Assembly: GCA_002694685.1 (NCBI GenBank)
Contig: NZMW01000001.1
Coordinates: forward strand, 124,001 to 188,000
DNA from: Balneola sp.
Lineage (GTDB): Bacteria > Bacteroidota > Rhodothermia > Balneolales > Balneolaceae
Direction of reading: 5' to 3'
DNA length: 64,000 nt
Part shown: positions 35,959-44,719 of the stretch, one piece after another
Layout of the letters: every line of letters begins with the position of its first letter
Numbering within the stretch: the stretch's first letter is position 1
Notes under the pieces: generated by a model
What the model saw: only the letters and a program-made list of their open reading frames with translations
What the model was told of the DNA's origin: nothing
Databases searched by the model: none
Program-made: the position numbers and the translations under genes

Positions 35959-36117
35959 TTCGTTAATTCGTTATTCGTTGATTTGTTGGCTGGATGTTAA
36001 CTCACTCCGATGCTCTGCGTCGGAGTGAAACTTAGTGGATGGAGATTAAAGCATTTCTCAAAAGACTTTTTGGTGATCGAATAGCGATTAACGAATAACG
36101 AATAACGAATTAACGAA
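35959..36117. repeat. Nested inverted repeats between polA and the pentapeptide gene
   Basis: Outer arms of 21 perfect bases (35959-35979 and 36097-36117; core TTCGTTAATTCGTTATTCG) flank an inner 9-bp hairpin (TCACTCCGA at 36002-36010 with TCGGAGTGA at 36020-36028, loop TGCTCTGCG). The right arm also contains a 'AACGAATAACG' direct duplication. The outer arms share words with the 3929-3990 hairpin and the inner hairpin shares its core with 21088-21116. The whole block lies between convergent genes. Confidence 0.7.
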
Positions 36118-36690
36118 CTACCCTACAACAATCCCATATTTATCCAGCAAGCCGGGTAAGCTTTGAAGGGAAAATTTAGCACCTTCAATCTGATTGGCTT
36201 CTGGATCTATAGAGTAATTAAAAGATGATCGGAAATCAGCTTTTTTCAAATTGGAGGAAGAGAATACTGCTTTGGCTAAATCGCAGTTATCAAAGACAGC
36301 TTCTTTAAGCTCGGCTTGAGTAAAATCGACTTCGTTAAGCTGGCAACCTTTAAAGACGGTATGATTACCCTTCACCTGAAAAAAAGAAGAGAGGTTCAGG
36401 TTACACAATTCAAATTCAGCAGAGAAAGCAAAGTTGTTGCAGGTATCGAATTGGAGTCCGATGAGCTTGCACTCGGTAAATTTTGAATCTCTGATTGAAG
36501 TGCCAATCAGTTTGGCCATCGATAAATCACAGCCTTTAAATTCACACTCTATAAAACCGCATTCACCCAAGTTCACTTTCGGTAGTTTGCAGTTAATAAA
36601 GTGACAAGATTCGTAATCAGCTGCCCTAAAATCTTCGTCCGTATAATCTATTCCTTCAAAGACTTCGTCTGAATAATAGGTCTTTGTCAT
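36118..36690 (-). CDS. Pentapeptide repeat protein, Qnr/McbG-like
   Basis: 190 residues made mostly of A(D/N)LXX-type pentapeptide repeats ('CHFINCKLPKVNLGECGFIE', 'CEFKGCDLSMAKLIG', 'AVFDNCDLAKAVFSSSNLKK'), forming a right-handed quadrilateral beta-helix. The C-terminus 'FSLQSLPGLLDKYGIVVG' resembles the dimerisation tail of Qnr proteins ('LLMERLGIAVIG'). Qnr/McbG/MfpA proteins mimic B-DNA and bind DNA gyrase, and some protect it from toxins or quinolones. A gyrase role is plausible but unproven; many such chromosomal proteins are uncharacterised. It lies 35 bp upstream of the lipoprotein-gene stop on the same strand. Confidence 0.83.
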   Translation of the reverse strand: MTKTYYSDEVFEGIDYTDEDFRAADYESCHFINCKLPKVNLGECGFIECEFKGCDLSMAKLIGTSIRDSKFTECKLIGLQFDTCNNFAFSAEFELCNLNLSSFFQVKGNHTVFKGCQLNEVDFTQAELKEAVFDNCDLAKAVFSSSNLKKADFRSSFNYSIDPEANQIEGAKFSLQSLPGLLDKYGIVVG

Positions 36691-36725
36691 ATACTTGAGC
36701 TAAGTTTTTGATGTTAGGAGGATTA

Positions 36726-37337
36726 CTAAAAGTTAGCCTCATTATTAGGGTAACTCACAGCCTGCTGCTTACTTTCGAAATTAGACCTCTGAGTTTTAGT
36801 CATATAGGAAACTGAGTCTGGCCTGAAGTTTGAAAACTTGTTTACTAAATATTCCTCTTTAAGCATGATAACTAGCTTATCATTCTCTACGGTGGCGTTA
36901 ATTTCAGCATTTCTAACTAAAGTCCTGCGGCCGGACATTACAGTCATATTACTATGTGAAGATTTTGTTTTCATTACCCCAGCTCTCCATAAACTCACCT
37001 GTCCGGCCTCAACCAACTCATCAAAAGAACCCGAAGCTGGTTCTGCTCCCGGATATTTAAAGAGACTAAATCCAGCACTATAACCTTCATCTTCAAAATT
37101 AAAACTTGCCATCCATTGGTATTCCAATGTTCCGGTATCAGATTTTTCCAAAAACCATTCCCACGTATCTTTTCTTTCTATATCAAAAATGAACTTTATG
37201 TAGTCGTATTCAACAACCACAGAATCAGCAGATGCCATGAGCTGCTCAGGGGGAATTTCTTCTTTTTGATTGTCCACACATCCTGCAAAAAGAATTGAAA
37301 TCAGTAATAGAAAAAGAGTAATAAGCTGTCGAAGCAT
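36726..37337 (-). CDS. Lipoprotein of unknown function
   Basis: 203 residues with a lipoprotein signal 'MLRQLITLFLLLISILFAGC' (Cys20). The mature part is mixed alpha/beta and contains 'DTWEWFLEKSDTGTLEYQWM' and 'GYSAGFSLFKYPGAEPASGS'. No domain recognised. The gene precedes the pentapeptide protein gene on the same strand (35-bp gap), so they may be co-transcribed, although their roles look unrelated. Located in the cell envelope. Confidence 0.72.
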   Translation of the reverse strand: MLRQLITLFLLLISILFAGCVDNQKEEIPPEQLMASADSVVVEYDYIKFIFDIERKDTWEWFLEKSDTGTLEYQWMASFNFEDEGYSAGFSLFKYPGAEPASGSFDELVEAGQVSLWRAGVMKTKSSHSNMTVMSGRRTLVRNAEINATVENDKLVIMLKEEYLVNKFSNFRPDSVSYMTKTQRSNFESKQQAVSYPNNEANF

Positions 37338-37476
37338 AGATTCAATATTTTAGATATTTAATGGAAAGAAAAGATTAGATAAGAACTGAAAATTAATATC
37401 CCAAAATTATTAACAAGTATTTGAGAAAGCGAAAGATTTAAGGAACAATTTTAGGAGTGGAAGTTGTTTGACTGGC

Positions 37477-38976
37477 ATGAATATCAATACAGACTATGAT
37501 GTAATTATTGCCGGCTCCGGCATGGGCGGGATGAGTGCAGGAGCTATGCTAGCCAAAGATGGCTATAAAGTACTGATCCTGGAAAAAGCTCATGCTCCGG
37601 GAGGTTGTTCCTCCTCTTATTTCAGGAAAGGATATGTGTTTGAATCCGGCGCGACCACGTTAATTGGATTTGATGAGAATCAGCCCCTATGGAAACTTGA
37701 AAAAGAATCAGGTATTCAAATTCCACGAGAAGAAATAACTCCAAGTATGTCCGTTTGGCTTGATGACGAACAGCTCACCCGGTATAAAGACCGTGAGCAG
37801 TGGATTCAGGAATGCATCCGTGTGTTTGGAAATGAAACGGGTCAGCGGGCCTTTTGGGAAGAAGCATTAGCAGTTTCAGATTTAGTATGGAAAGTCTCTT
37901 TAAAGAATCCATTCTTTCCCCCACAAAAAATATCGGAGTGGGGGAAACTTGCCATCAACAACAATCCACTAGACGTTTGGGTGCTGAAGTATGCGTTTCA
38001 ATCCGTGGAAGACGTAATGAGAAAATATGGTGTGGATACTCCAAAATTCCGCCGTTTTGTTGATGAGCAACTCATGATTACGGCACAAGCTAAATCTGCC
38101 CAAACACCTTTCTTGTTTGGGGCTGCGGGACTTACCTACACCAATTATTCCAACTTCTATGTGCCGGGTGGTTTACTTGAAATGGTCAATAGTATTCGTG
38201 AATTCATTCAAGCCAAAGGCGGTGCGCTTCATACCAAAGAAGGTGTTGAGATGGTCGAGCAGGATGGGGAAGAATTCAAGGTTCATACCCAATCAAAGAA
38301 AGGAAAGAAAAAAATTTATAGGGCGCCTATTGTTATTTCAAACATTCCGGTATGGAATATGGGAGGCTTAACTTCAGGAGAAATGAGTGACTATTTCAAA
38401 GAAGAGTCAAAAGAATTTAAAGAAGCTTGGGGCGCCATCACTCTTGGAATTGCTACGGATGATGTATATCCGGTGGAACTGCCACTACACAACCAAATAC
38501 ATCTGGATGAAGGCGAAACTGTTCCTTTCACAAATTCGGATTCAATATTCATCTCCATGTCAAAACGCGGAGATACTGAGCGAGCGAAAGAAGGAGCGAG
38601 AACGCTTAACGTATCCACTCACGCATCTCCGGAATTATGGTACTCGCTGAACGGTACTTATGAAGACGCTAAACAACAGGCAGAAGATTTCATCGTTAAA
38701 ACGCTGGAGAAAAAATTGCCCGGATTTGCAGAAGCAAAAATTGATGTCATTCATACCGCAACACCCATTACGTGGGAAAAATGGGTGTACCGCAAAAAAG
38801 GCAGAGTAGGTGGGATACCCCAAAGTATGGCACGAAGCTTGCTCAATTGGACTCCACACGAAACTCCGTTCAAAGGTTTGTATCTTGTTGGCGATACAAC
38901 CTATCCCGGACAAGGAATTCCGGGCGTAACTTTGAGTGGAATCAACGTATATTCACGAGTAAAAAAGAATCATTAA
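37477..38976 (+). CDS. FAD-dependent oxidoreductase of the phytoene desaturase/carotenoid isomerase family
   Basis: 499 residues from ATG 37477 (a TTG at 37468 is less likely). The N-terminal dinucleotide fold reads 'VIIAGSGMGGMSAGAMLAKD' and 'LILEKAHAPGGCSSSYFRKG', and the C-terminus has the FAD-closing 'GLYLVGDTTYPGQGIPGVTL'. These place it in the CrtI/CrtD/CrtISO/retinol-saturase group, which dehydrogenates or isomerises polyenes. No other carotenoid gene is adjacent, so the exact reaction is open. It ends 11 bp before the first rhomboid gene, suggesting a shared transcript. Confidence 0.85.
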   Translation: MNINTDYDVIIAGSGMGGMSAGAMLAKDGYKVLILEKAHAPGGCSSSYFRKGYVFESGATTLIGFDENQPLWKLEKESGIQIPREEITPSMSVWLDDEQLTRYKDREQWIQECIRVFGNETGQRAFWEEALAVSDLVWKVSLKNPFFPPQKISEWGKLAINNNPLDVWVLKYAFQSVEDVMRKYGVDTPKFRRFVDEQLMITAQAKSAQTPFLFGAAGLTYTNYSNFYVPGGLLEMVNSIREFIQAKGGALHTKEGVEMVEQDGEEFKVHTQSKKGKKKIYRAPIVISNIPVWNMGGLTSGEMSDYFKEESKEFKEAWGAITLGIATDDVYPVELPLHNQIHLDEGETVPFTNSDSIFISMSKRGDTERAKEGARTLNVSTHASPELWYSLNGTYEDAKQQAEDFIVKTLEKKLPGFAEAKIDVIHTATPITWEKWVYRKKGRVGGIPQSMARSLLNWTPHETPFKGLYLVGDTTYPGQGIPGVTLSGINVYSRVKKNH

Positions 38977-38987
38977 AGCAGAATTTT

Positions 38988-39620
38988 TTGGATAATTATT
39001 CCCCCAATACCCAGATTTCAGTATTTCCGCCAGTCATAAAAAACCTCTTAATTATAAACGGACTGGCGTTTCTTTTAACAAAACAGCTTTTTGGCGCCGG
39101 CTGGACTCCCATAGGTTCCACTCTCGCACCATATCTTGTTCTGAATCCTCTTGGCGAAGGATTCATGCCTTGGCAGCTAGTGACTTACATGTTCCTGCAT
39201 GCAGATCTTGGACACATATTTTTCAACCTCTTTGCATTGTGGATATTTGGTCAGGCTATTGAAAATCTCTGGGGCTCAAAACGGTTTCTGATGTATTATT
39301 TACTGACGGGTGTTGGAGCAGCAGTTATTCATATGTTTTTAGGAGGATACTTTACTTACACATTAGGCGCTTCCGGAGCTGTATTTGGGATCCTATTAGC
39401 CTTCGGGATCATGTTTCCTGACAAATACATTGTCTTGTTGATACCGCCCATACCGGTAAAGGCTAAATACTTTGTAACCTTCTACGGGTTGTTTGAACTA
39501 TTCAACGGGCTAGCGATGCCGAATAGTGGAATTGCTCACTTTGCTCACTTGGGTGGACTTGTAGTTGGCTTTGTACTCATTAAATATTGGGGACTTAAAA
39601 AACCAGAGCAATATGTCTAA
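38988..39620 (+). CDS. Rhomboid family intramembrane serine protease (first of two)
   Basis: 210 residues from TTG 38988 ('(M)DNYSPNTQISVFPPVIKN'). There is no ATG between the preceding gene's stop and the first membrane segment, and an ATG-led frame further upstream lies inside the oxidoreductase gene, so TTG is the best start. Six membrane segments are seen. The catalytic dyad is Ser129 in 'TLGASGAVFG' and His187 in 'FAHLGG', and the N-terminal part has 'HADLGHIFFNLFALWIFGQA'. It cleaves membrane proteins within the bilayer; substrate unknown. Its stop overlaps the next rhomboid by eight bases. Confidence 0.87.
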   Translation: MDNYSPNTQISVFPPVIKNLLIINGLAFLLTKQLFGAGWTPIGSTLAPYLVLNPLGEGFMPWQLVTYMFLHADLGHIFFNLFALWIFGQAIENLWGSKRFLMYYLLTGVGAAVIHMFLGGYFTYTLGASGAVFGILLAFGIMFPDKYIVLLIPPIPVKAKYFVTFYGLFELFNGLAMPNSGIAHFAHLGGLVVGFVLIKYWGLKKPEQYV

Positions 39621-40515
39621 CGGTCCTTCATTTTTCTCAGGCGGTAACATGAATAGCGGCAACTATGATTCCTTTGGGAATGCCTTTAAGCGAGGGTTCA
39701 TGAGGATGCCGGTTGCTATTCGAACCATTATTGCTATCAATGCGGTAGTATTTGTAATCCAAATGTTGGGCGGGCAGCCTCTTAACAATTGGGTGGTGCC
39801 AAATCTTGGATTTGATCCAACCTTTCCAACTTTCCTGACCCAACCGTGGAGACTTGTTACCTACATGTTTTTGCATGGAGGATTTCTTCACTTTCTATTT
39901 AATATGTTATGGCTGTGGTGGATGGGTAAGGCAGTCGAAGAGACGCTCGGCCCCAGAACTTTCACCGTGATTTATTTTGGTGCTGGAATTTTGGGTGCAC
40001 TTCTGGATGCAGGATTAGCCCTTATATTTGGTTCTGCCTTAGTAATTGGAGCCTCAGGAGCGGTAACGGGTATTCTAGTAGCCTTCGCGATGCTATTTCC
40101 AACCGCGCCAATCATGCTATTCCTATTTCCTCCCATTCAGGCGCGATTTTTTGTTGCCGGCTGGATAGCGATCGATATTCTGTTTTTAGGAAGTGCAGAT
40201 GGAGTAGCACGCCTTGTTCACCTTGGAGGTGCTTTAGGTGGTTACTTATTAATTAAAGCATATAAAAACGGAAAAGACCTAAGTATGGTTATTCGTTATT
40301 TTGAGTATATGTTTGGCAAAGTAAAACCGGAAAGTAAATCGAGTTCAAAACGGCCACGAAACAAAAATATGCATATTGTTCAGGATGCAGAAATTGTAGA
40401 AGAAGTGGATCAGTCAGAACTGGATGCCATTTTAGAGAAGATTTCTAAGAAAGGCTACGATTCACTTACATCCGAAGAGAAGCAAAAACTATTTAAACTA
40501 AGTAAAGAAGATTAA
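39613..40515 (+). CDS. Rhomboid family intramembrane protease with C-terminal DUF6576-like tail (second of two)
   Basis: 300 residues from ATG 39613 ('MSNGPSFFSGGNMNSG'), which overlaps the end of the first rhomboid gene; translational coupling is likely. Catalytic Ser148 is in 'VIGASGAVTG' and His203 in 'RLVHLGG'. After the membrane domain comes a cytoplasmic tail (about 235-300) ending 'DAILEKISKKGYDSLTSEEK', a module common in Bacteroidota rhomboids. The first rhomboid lacks it, so the pair may work as two non-identical subunits or with different substrates. ispG follows after 6 bp. Confidence 0.9.
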   Translation: MSNGPSFFSGGNMNSGNYDSFGNAFKRGFMRMPVAIRTIIAINAVVFVIQMLGGQPLNNWVVPNLGFDPTFPTFLTQPWRLVTYMFLHGGFLHFLFNMLWLWWMGKAVEETLGPRTFTVIYFGAGILGALLDAGLALIFGSALVIGASGAVTGILVAFAMLFPTAPIMLFLFPPIQARFFVAGWIAIDILFLGSADGVARLVHLGGALGGYLLIKAYKNGKDLSMVIRYFEYMFGKVKPESKSSSKRPRNKNMHIVQDAEIVEEVDQSELDAILEKISKKGYDSLTSEEKQKLFKLSKED

Positions 40516-40521
40516 GTCACT

Positions 40522-41739
40522 ATGGCTGCTATAAAACGACGTAAATCGATTCAGGTAATGGTAGGGGATGTGCCCGTTGGTGGAGGCGCACCTATTGTAG
40601 TTCAATCCATGACTAATACTGATACAGCTGATATTGACGAAACTGCAGATCAGATAGAACACCTGAAACGTGCCGGATCAGAGCTGGTTCGAATTACGGT
40701 AAATAATGATGCAGCTGCTAAGGCTGTTCCGCATATAAAAGAAAAGCTTTTGAAAAGAGGGGTGACCGTTCCAATTATCGGTGACTTCCACTATAACGGC
40801 CACAAGCTATTGACGGCCTATCCTGAAATGGCGCGTTCGTTGGCCAAGTTCAGAATTAATCCAGGAAACACGGGCACAAAAGCCCGTGATGAAAATTTTA
40901 CTACGATTGTAGAGCAGGCCATTAAATACGATAAACCGGTACGTATCGGCGTAAACTGGGGCTCGCTAGATCAGCAGCTACTTGCTGATAGAATGGATGC
41001 TAACAATAAACTGACTAAGCCTAAAACGGCAAAAGAGGTTATGTTGGATACCATGGTTGAAAGTGCGAAGCGCTCTTCAAAACTAGCAGAAGATGTAGGT
41101 TTGGCTTCCGACAAGATTATCATCAGCTGTAAGATGTCAGGTGTTCAGGACGTAGTTACTGTTTATGAAAGAATAGCCGAAGAAGTTGATTACCCACTTC
41201 ACGTAGGACTCACAGAAGCCGGAATGGGAATGAAAGGTATGGTTGCCAGTGCATCCGCGCTGTCCGTAATACTGCAACAGGGGATAGGAGATACTATTCG
41301 GGTTTCACTTACTCCTCAGCCCGGTGCTGACCGTGCTTTGGAAGTTCAGGTTGCCCAACAAATTCTTCAATCTCTTAAAATCAGAAACTTCATCCCGCAG
41401 GTAACCTCTTGTCCAGGATGTGGAAGAACAAAGAGTACATACTTTCAAGAACTGGCAGAAGAGATTCAGGATTATATTGTAGAATCCATGCCTATCTGGA
41501 GAAAAGCATATCCCGGAGTAGAAGAAATGGACGTAGCTGTGATGGGTTGCGTTGTTAATGGTCCTGGTGAATCACGCAACGCAAATATTGGGATTTCACT
41601 CCCCGGAACGTTTGAGGAACCTAAAGCTCCTGTTTATATTGATGGTGAGCACTCTACCACATTAAGGGGTGATCATATTGGGGAAGAATTCCGTGAGATT
41701 TTAGATAATTATATAAAAGAGAGATACGCTAAGAATTAA
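40522..41739 (+). CDS. ispG: 4-hydroxy-3-methylbut-2-en-1-yl diphosphate synthase (flavodoxin/ferredoxin)
   Basis: 405 residues. The 4Fe-4S ligands are Cys297 and Cys300 ('[11 protein letters not shown]') and Cys343 ('[11 protein letters not shown]'). The N-terminal barrel begins '[20 protein letters not shown]' and includes '[16 protein letters not shown]'. It converts MEcPP to HMBPP in the MEP isoprenoid pathway. The length fits the short bacterial form without the insert found in plants and some Bacteroidota. It is 6 bp downstream of the rhomboid genes, which may be chance. Confidence 0.96.
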   Translation: MAAIKRRKSIQVMVGDVPVGGGAPIVVQSMTNTDTADIDETADQIEHLKRAGSELVRITVNNDAAAKAVPHIKEKLLKRGVTVPIIGDFHYNGHKLLTAYPEMARSLAKFRINPGNTGTKARDENFTTIVEQAIKYDKPVRIGVNWGSLDQQLLADRMDANNKLTKPKTAKEVMLDTMVESAKRSSKLAEDVGLASDKIIISCKMSGVQDVVTVYERIAEEVDYPLHVGLTEAGMGMKGMVASASALSVILQQGIGDTIRVSLTPQPGADRALEVQVAQQILQSLKIRNFIPQVTSCPGCGRTKSTYFQELAEEIQDYIVESMPIWRKAYPGVEEMDVAVMGCVVNGPGESRNANIGISLPGTFEEPKAPVYIDGEHSTTLRGDHIGEEFREILDNYIKERYAKN

Positions 41740-41767
41740 AAGGTACAAGTGTAGCTGAAACACTTGG

Positions 41768-41781
41768 TGTAAGCCCTTACA
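41768..41781. promoter_or_regulatory. LacI-type operator, upstream copy
   Basis: TGTAAGCCCTTACA, the same as the downstream palindrome except for one central base. It lies 217 bp upstream of the second site, a spacing that would allow looping by a tetrameric LacI protein. Confidence 0.6.
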
Positions 41782-41805
41782 TTTATTCTCAGATTTATTT
41801 AGTCT

Positions 41806-41828
41806 GCAATGTAAATCTTTTACATTGC
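41806..41828. promoter_or_regulatory. 10-bp inverted repeat, possible second operator
   Basis: GCAATGTAAA-TCT-TTTACATTGC is a perfect 10-bp inverted repeat with a 3-base centre. The 'TGTAAA..TTTACA' halves resemble the neighbouring TGTAAG sites, so it may be a weaker site of the same regulator or a different one. Confidence 0.45.
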
Positions 41829-41984
41829 TCAACCTTCAATTAGAATATGTTTTTCTAATTATGCGCAATAACAATGGGTAAACCCTTGATTAAATTTATA
41901 TAGAGGAGCGCAAAATTATTCTTTTTCAGGTTCAAAGTGATATACATTAGAAAAGCTTTTTTGTGAAACTATTTGTTGAAATTA

Positions 41985-41998
41985 TGTAAGCGCTTACA
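41985..41998. promoter_or_regulatory. LacI-type operator, perfect palindrome TGTAAGCGCTTACA
   Basis: A perfect 14-bp palindrome with the central CG typical of LacI/PurR operators. It lies 42 bp upstream of the receptor gene. The local LacI-family gene (51739-52752) is the likely binder; this is inference from position and operator type. Confidence 0.7.
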
Positions 41999-42040
41999 TT
42001 AACTTTCATGTTAAGAACCGGAATGAATAATGTTGGATAA

Positions 42041-44707
42041 ATGCGCTATTTCTTTATACTAATTTTTAGCCTGACAACTGTAACTGCTTTTGGTCAGTAT
42101 GGTAAGATTCGTGGAATCGTAACAGATTCTCAAACAGGTGAAACCATCATTGGTGCGAGTGTAATTATACAAGGTACAACCAAAGGTGATGCTACCGACA
42201 TTGATGGGGAATATATTATTACAGGGGTTGAACCGGGTAGCTATAGTCTCGAAATTTCATATATAGGGTATAATAAAACAACGGTCGAGGATGTTCGCGT
42301 CTCAATTGATCTCACTACAGAAATAAATGTTGAGTTACGCTCAGATGTGTTGGAAGGTGAGGAGATTACTGTTGTAGCTGGTAGAGAATTAATCAGAAAA
42401 GATGTTACAGCTAGTTTATCGTCTGTTACTAGTGAGCAAATAGAAGCTATTCCGGTTGAAAACTTTTCAGAAGTTGTTGAATTACAGGCGGGTGTAGTTG
42501 ACGGTCACTTTAGAGGGGGAAGAACCGGAGAAGTTGGTTATTGGGTTGATGGAGTTCCAGTTACCGATGTTTTTGATGGCAGCCTTTCAGCAGGTGTAGA
42601 GAATAGTTCCGTTAAAGAAGTTCAGGTTGTTACCGGAGCTTTTAATGCTGAGTATGGGCAAGCAATGAGTGGAATTGTAAACATCGTAACTAAGGATGGA
42701 AGCAATAACTTTACAGGCTCAGTAAATACTTTCTTAGGTGATTATGCCTCAACCAGAACAGATCTTTTCAGAGGTATAGATCAAATTAACCCTATTGCTG
42801 TACGAAATGTAGAGGCAAGTCTGGATGGACCTATTATAAAGGATAAGCTGTTTTTCTTTGTAAGTGGAAGATATTTTGGAAATGATGGATGGTTCAATGG
42901 CCGTGAAGTTTTTGATTACAATGATGTAGGAATTAACTCATTAGGTCAGCTTGGGCTGATTGACACGCTAGGTTCAGGTGATTCATCTTTAGTTAATATG
43001 AACCCTTATGAGAAGTTGAATGCGCAGGTAAAACTAACCTGGCGTCCGGTTTCTGGAGTGAAAATTTCGGCTAATGGTATTTTTGGAGGAGAAGAATTTA
43101 AAAATTACAACCACTCTGCGCAGTTTATGCCGCAGTTCTCCAGAGATGAATACACAAGAAATTATAGTGTCTATTTAAAAGGCACTCATACGCTTTCAAG
43201 CAATACTTATTATGATGTAAGTATTTCAAATAACTATAAAAAGTACGAGTCCTATCTATTCGAAGACCCTTTCGACTCCAGGTATTTACCAAACGATTAT
43301 GCAGGATTCCGGGCCAATAATATAATTTCTAACTTTATTATTGGTGGTACTGACAATGGAAGGACAAACCGTGAGACAAGCACCTACATTGGTAAATTTG
43401 ATATCACCAGTCAGGTAAACAGCTCAAATCAGATAAAAACAGGAGTTGAGTACAGATATCACTCACTTAAATTCAGTGATAAAACCTCTATCGTAAATAA
43501 CCCTAACGGAGGAGTATCATCAGTTTTTGTTAATTCTGAGTATGATGTAAACCCAATTGAGATATCAGGCTACATTCAGGATAAAGTTGAAGTAGGAAAC
43601 TTGATTATAAATGCGGGTGTCCGCTTCGATTATTTTGACTCAAAATTCAAAGTATTTACAGACCCCACAGATCCGAATGTAGTATTTGAGGAACAAAGAC
43701 CTGATAATAATGATCTGGTTTTTGAAGATTCAGAGCCAACCTGGCAATTTAGTCCTCGTTTGGGTATCGCGTTTCCAATTTCAGAAACAGGTGCATTACA
43801 CTTTTCTTATGGGCACTTCTTTCAGATACCAAACTTCAGCCTCCTTTATCAAAATCCATTCTTCCGCTTGGGTAGTGGTTCCGGGCTAATTGGTTTATTA
43901 GGTAACGCGAACCTAAAGCCTCAGAAAACTATTAACGGTGAACTTGGATATAAGCAGGAGTTAAGCAGTAGCTCGGCCGTTGAGGTTACAGCATTTTTCA
44001 GAGATATCAGAAATTTAGCAGGTACAGCAACTGACCCAACTGTGGTAGACGGTACCTCTGTACGGTATGGAATCGTTAAAAACTCAGACTTTGGATTCAT
44101 TAAAGGGGTTGTACTGACTTTTGACCAAGGGTTCTCAAATGGCCTGTTCTTCACTGCCGATTATACCTTCCAGATTGCCAAGGGTAATGCTTCTGATCCA
44201 TCCCAGGCATATAACGCAGCTGCAGCAAAAACTGAGCTCGAGAAGAGAATTGTACCTTTAGACTGGGATCAGTTACACACGGTCAACCTGACTTCAAATT
44301 ATACTTCTCGAAGTGGCTGGGGATTCGGTGCCATATTTACTGCAGGATCTGGATTTCCTTACACCCCGGATTACACTTTAAGAACAGGGACTACACCACC
44401 TTCAGTAAATCCGCTTAACAGCCAAAGAAGACCGCCAAAGTATAATCTGGATCTCAATATCACCAAGAATATTCAAATGGGTGAAAACCAGAGGTTACAA
44501 GTATATGCTAAGATTGATAATGTACTTGATACCGGAAATGAACAGGGCGTTTTCTCTGATACAGGAACTGCGGAGTATTCACTTTACAGAAACGAAGACT
44601 TGAAGACATTCAGGGGCGATATCAGATACCTGAATGAGAATTACAATCGACCTGATTTTTATAATGAACCTCGCCGAATGGTGCTTGGAGTACGATATAA
44701 TTTTTAA
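42041..44707 (+). CDS. TonB-dependent receptor with carboxypeptidase-regulatory-like domain
   Basis: 888 residues. After signal peptide 'MRYFFILIFSLTTVTAFGQ' come a CarboxypepD_reg-like domain (about 22-100, 'GKIRGIVTDSQTGETIIGAS'), a plug (about 105-230, 'YWVDGVPVTDVFDGSLSAG' and 'AEYGQAMSGIVNIVTKDG'), and a 22-strand-type barrel ending 'MVLGVRYNF' with a terminal Phe typical of outer-membrane proteins. By context it probably imports alpha-glucan oligosaccharides. It resembles SusC in function, but no SusD-like lipoprotein gene follows, and it is shorter than most SusC proteins. It is the first gene of the locus, with operators upstream. Confidence 0.88.
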   Translation: MRYFFILIFSLTTVTAFGQYGKIRGIVTDSQTGETIIGASVIIQGTTKGDATDIDGEYIITGVEPGSYSLEISYIGYNKTTVEDVRVSIDLTTEINVELRSDVLEGEEITVVAGRELIRKDVTASLSSVTSEQIEAIPVENFSEVVELQAGVVDGHFRGGRTGEVGYWVDGVPVTDVFDGSLSAGVENSSVKEVQVVTGAFNAEYGQAMSGIVNIVTKDGSNNFTGSVNTFLGDYASTRTDLFRGIDQINPIAVRNVEASLDGPIIKDKLFFFVSGRYFGNDGWFNGREVFDYNDVGINSLGQLGLIDTLGSGDSSLVNMNPYEKLNAQVKLTWRPVSGVKISANGIFGGEEFKNYNHSAQFMPQFSRDEYTRNYSVYLKGTHTLSSNTYYDVSISNNYKKYESYLFEDPFDSRYLPNDYAGFRANNIISNFIIGGTDNGRTNRETSTYIGKFDITSQVNSSNQIKTGVEYRYHSLKFSDKTSIVNNPNGGVSSVFVNSEYDVNPIEISGYIQDKVEVGNLIINAGVRFDYFDSKFKVFTDPTDPNVVFEEQRPDNNDLVFEDSEPTWQFSPRLGIAFPISETGALHFSYGHFFQIPNFSLLYQNPFFRLGSGSGLIGLLGNANLKPQKTINGELGYKQELSSSSAVEVTAFFRDIRNLAGTATDPTVVDGTSVRYGIVKNSDFGFIKGVVLTFDQGFSNGLFFTADYTFQIAKGNASDPSQAYNAAAAKTELEKRIVPLDWDQLHTVNLTSNYTSRSGWGFGAIFTAGSGFPYTPDYTLRTGTTPPSVNPLNSQRRPPKYNLDLNITKNIQMGENQRLQVYAKIDNVLDTGNEQGVFSDTGTAEYSLYRNEDLKTFRGDIRYLNENYNRPDFYNEPRRMVLGVRYNF

Positions 44708-44719
44708 TTGAACACTAAT

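Larger units (their letters stand above)
41740..42040. other. 301-bp regulatory region ahead of the glucan locus
   Basis: This spacer contains three palindromes: 41768-41781, 41806-41828 and 41985-41998. The last lies between a 'TTTG' at 41972-41975 and a 'TAACTTTC' at 42000-42007, which loosely resemble the -33/-7 elements of Bacteroidota promoters (the spacing is a few bases longer than the usual 19). If these are the promoter, a bound repressor at 41985-41998 would block it. Confidence 0.5.

Noticed and set aside
38772-38987. ATG-led extension of the first rhomboid gene into the oxidoreductase gene
   Set aside because: The 72 extra residues overlap a conserved coding region in another frame and look nothing like a rhomboid N-terminus; TTG 38988 was preferred.
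41740-42040. Riboswitch in the leader of the receptor gene
   Set aside because: The palindromes fit protein operators, and no conserved riboswitch core (such as the B12 or TPP box) could be recognised.
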